DNA of 12,253 nt, taken from JASFEQ01 sp050122535 (lineage in GTDB: Bacteria; Desulfobacterota; DSM-4660; Desulfatiglandales; HGW-15). The notes under the pieces are model-generated. The model saw only the letters and a program-made list of their open reading frames with translations. It had not been told where the DNA came from and did no database searches. Made by a program: the position numbers and the translations under genes. This document shows positions 12,025-12,253 of this stretch, one piece after another. Every line of letters starts with the position of its first letter. Within the stretch, counting starts at the first letter, position 1. The stretch lies in contig JASFIT010000097.1 of assembly GCA_050122535.1 (NCBI GenBank), forward strand, positions 1 through 12,253. Direction: 5' to 3'.

Positions 12025-12253
12025 ATGAAGATCGTTCTCGTATTCCCTCCCTTTTATCTGGAGTCCATGTATAATTTGGCGCCTCTGGGGTTGATTAACC
12101 TGGCGACAGCACTAAAGAACTCCCCTCACCAGGTGGTCCTCATGGACTTTGTCCTGGCGATTCGCCAAGGGACTCAGAAAATGGGGAAGAATATTTATGG
12201 CGATTGCGCTGAAAGGATATTAGATGAAGCCCCCGATTTGGTGGGCTTTTCCG
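12025..12253 (+). CDS. cobalamin-binding/radical-SAM-type protein, N-terminal part
   Basis: Seventy-six residues are visible before the window ends. They follow the N-terminal B12-binding fold of B12-dependent radical SAM proteins: a first strand KIVLVFPPFY, the PLGLINLATALKN helix, a VVLMDF strand, then ILDEAPDLVGFS at the end of the next strand. The PP-x-Y and the APLGL turn are typical of this class, which includes methyltransferases and oxidoreductases of natural-product, lipid and cofactor pathways. The radical SAM CxxxCxxC motif would lie beyond the window, so assignment to that class is inferred, not seen. AGGA at 12017-12020 stands four bases before ATG 12025. It is transcribed away from the rubredoxin gene, with a 186-base divergent region between them. 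Confidence 0.8.
   Translation, partial: MKIVLVFPPFYLESMYNLAPLGLINLATALKNSPHQVVLMDFVLAIRQGTQKMGKNIYGDCAERILDEAPDLVGFS

Overview
The window looks like chromosomal DNA of an anaerobic bacterium, most likely a Desulfobacterota (deltaproteobacterial) lineage. The signs are a rubredoxin plus flavodiiron oxygen/NO reductase pair, a small [4Fe-4S] ferredoxin, a HEAT-repeat protein that looks like the DVU0298 family, a TIGR02757 protein, a cNMP-domain protein ending in the LLPIC-x2-C-KKIR tail common in that group, and a GC-rich CCTCCCCC/GGGGGAGG palindromic intergenic repeat. This placement is an inference from gene families, not a database match.

Left part (1-3835, all on +, AT-richer by eye): two tiny zinc-ribbon proteins, the second resembling the Lar restriction-alleviation family. 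Then comes a tightly spaced run of a degenerate PilZ-like protein, an FHA protein, a small Arg-rich gene broken by an in-frame TAA, and a secreted DNRLRE/CBM96-like protein, closed by a strong terminator. An orphan membrane protein follows.

Junction (3847-3944): the 3' half of a tRNA-Lys(CTT)-like gene, complete through CCA and followed by its own terminator-like hairpin, but with no 5' half. The simplest reading is an attachment-site scar: the left part is the end of an integrated element and ancestral chromosome resumes to the right. No integrase is visible.

Middle (4120-6630, +): a secreted protein of unknown function, a probable 49-aa membrane peptide starting with TTG, a cNMP-binding protein with a CxxC/CxxC tail, a P-loop kinase gene interrupted by one in-frame TAA, and a second PilZ protein with intact c-di-GMP-binding motifs.

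Right part (6632-11838, all on -): in transcription order rubredoxin, then flavodiiron protein, a GC-rich palindromic repeat block, then ferredoxin, HEAT protein, TIGR02757 protein, SDR39U1/TIGR01777 epimerase-like protein and a cupin. Rubredoxin passes electrons to the flavodiiron protein, which reduces O2 or NO; this is the clearest functional unit. The ferredoxin-to-cupin run is compact and probably co-transcribed at least through TIGR02757. The window ends inside the start of a + strand gene with a cobalamin-binding/radical-SAM-type N-terminus, preceded by good promoter candidates with a small operator-like palindrome.

The most unusual items are the tRNA-Lys scar, two otherwise intact reading frames each carrying one in-frame TAA, the PilZ-FHA-secreted protein operon, and nested alternative inverted repeats between rubredoxin and the flavodiiron gene.
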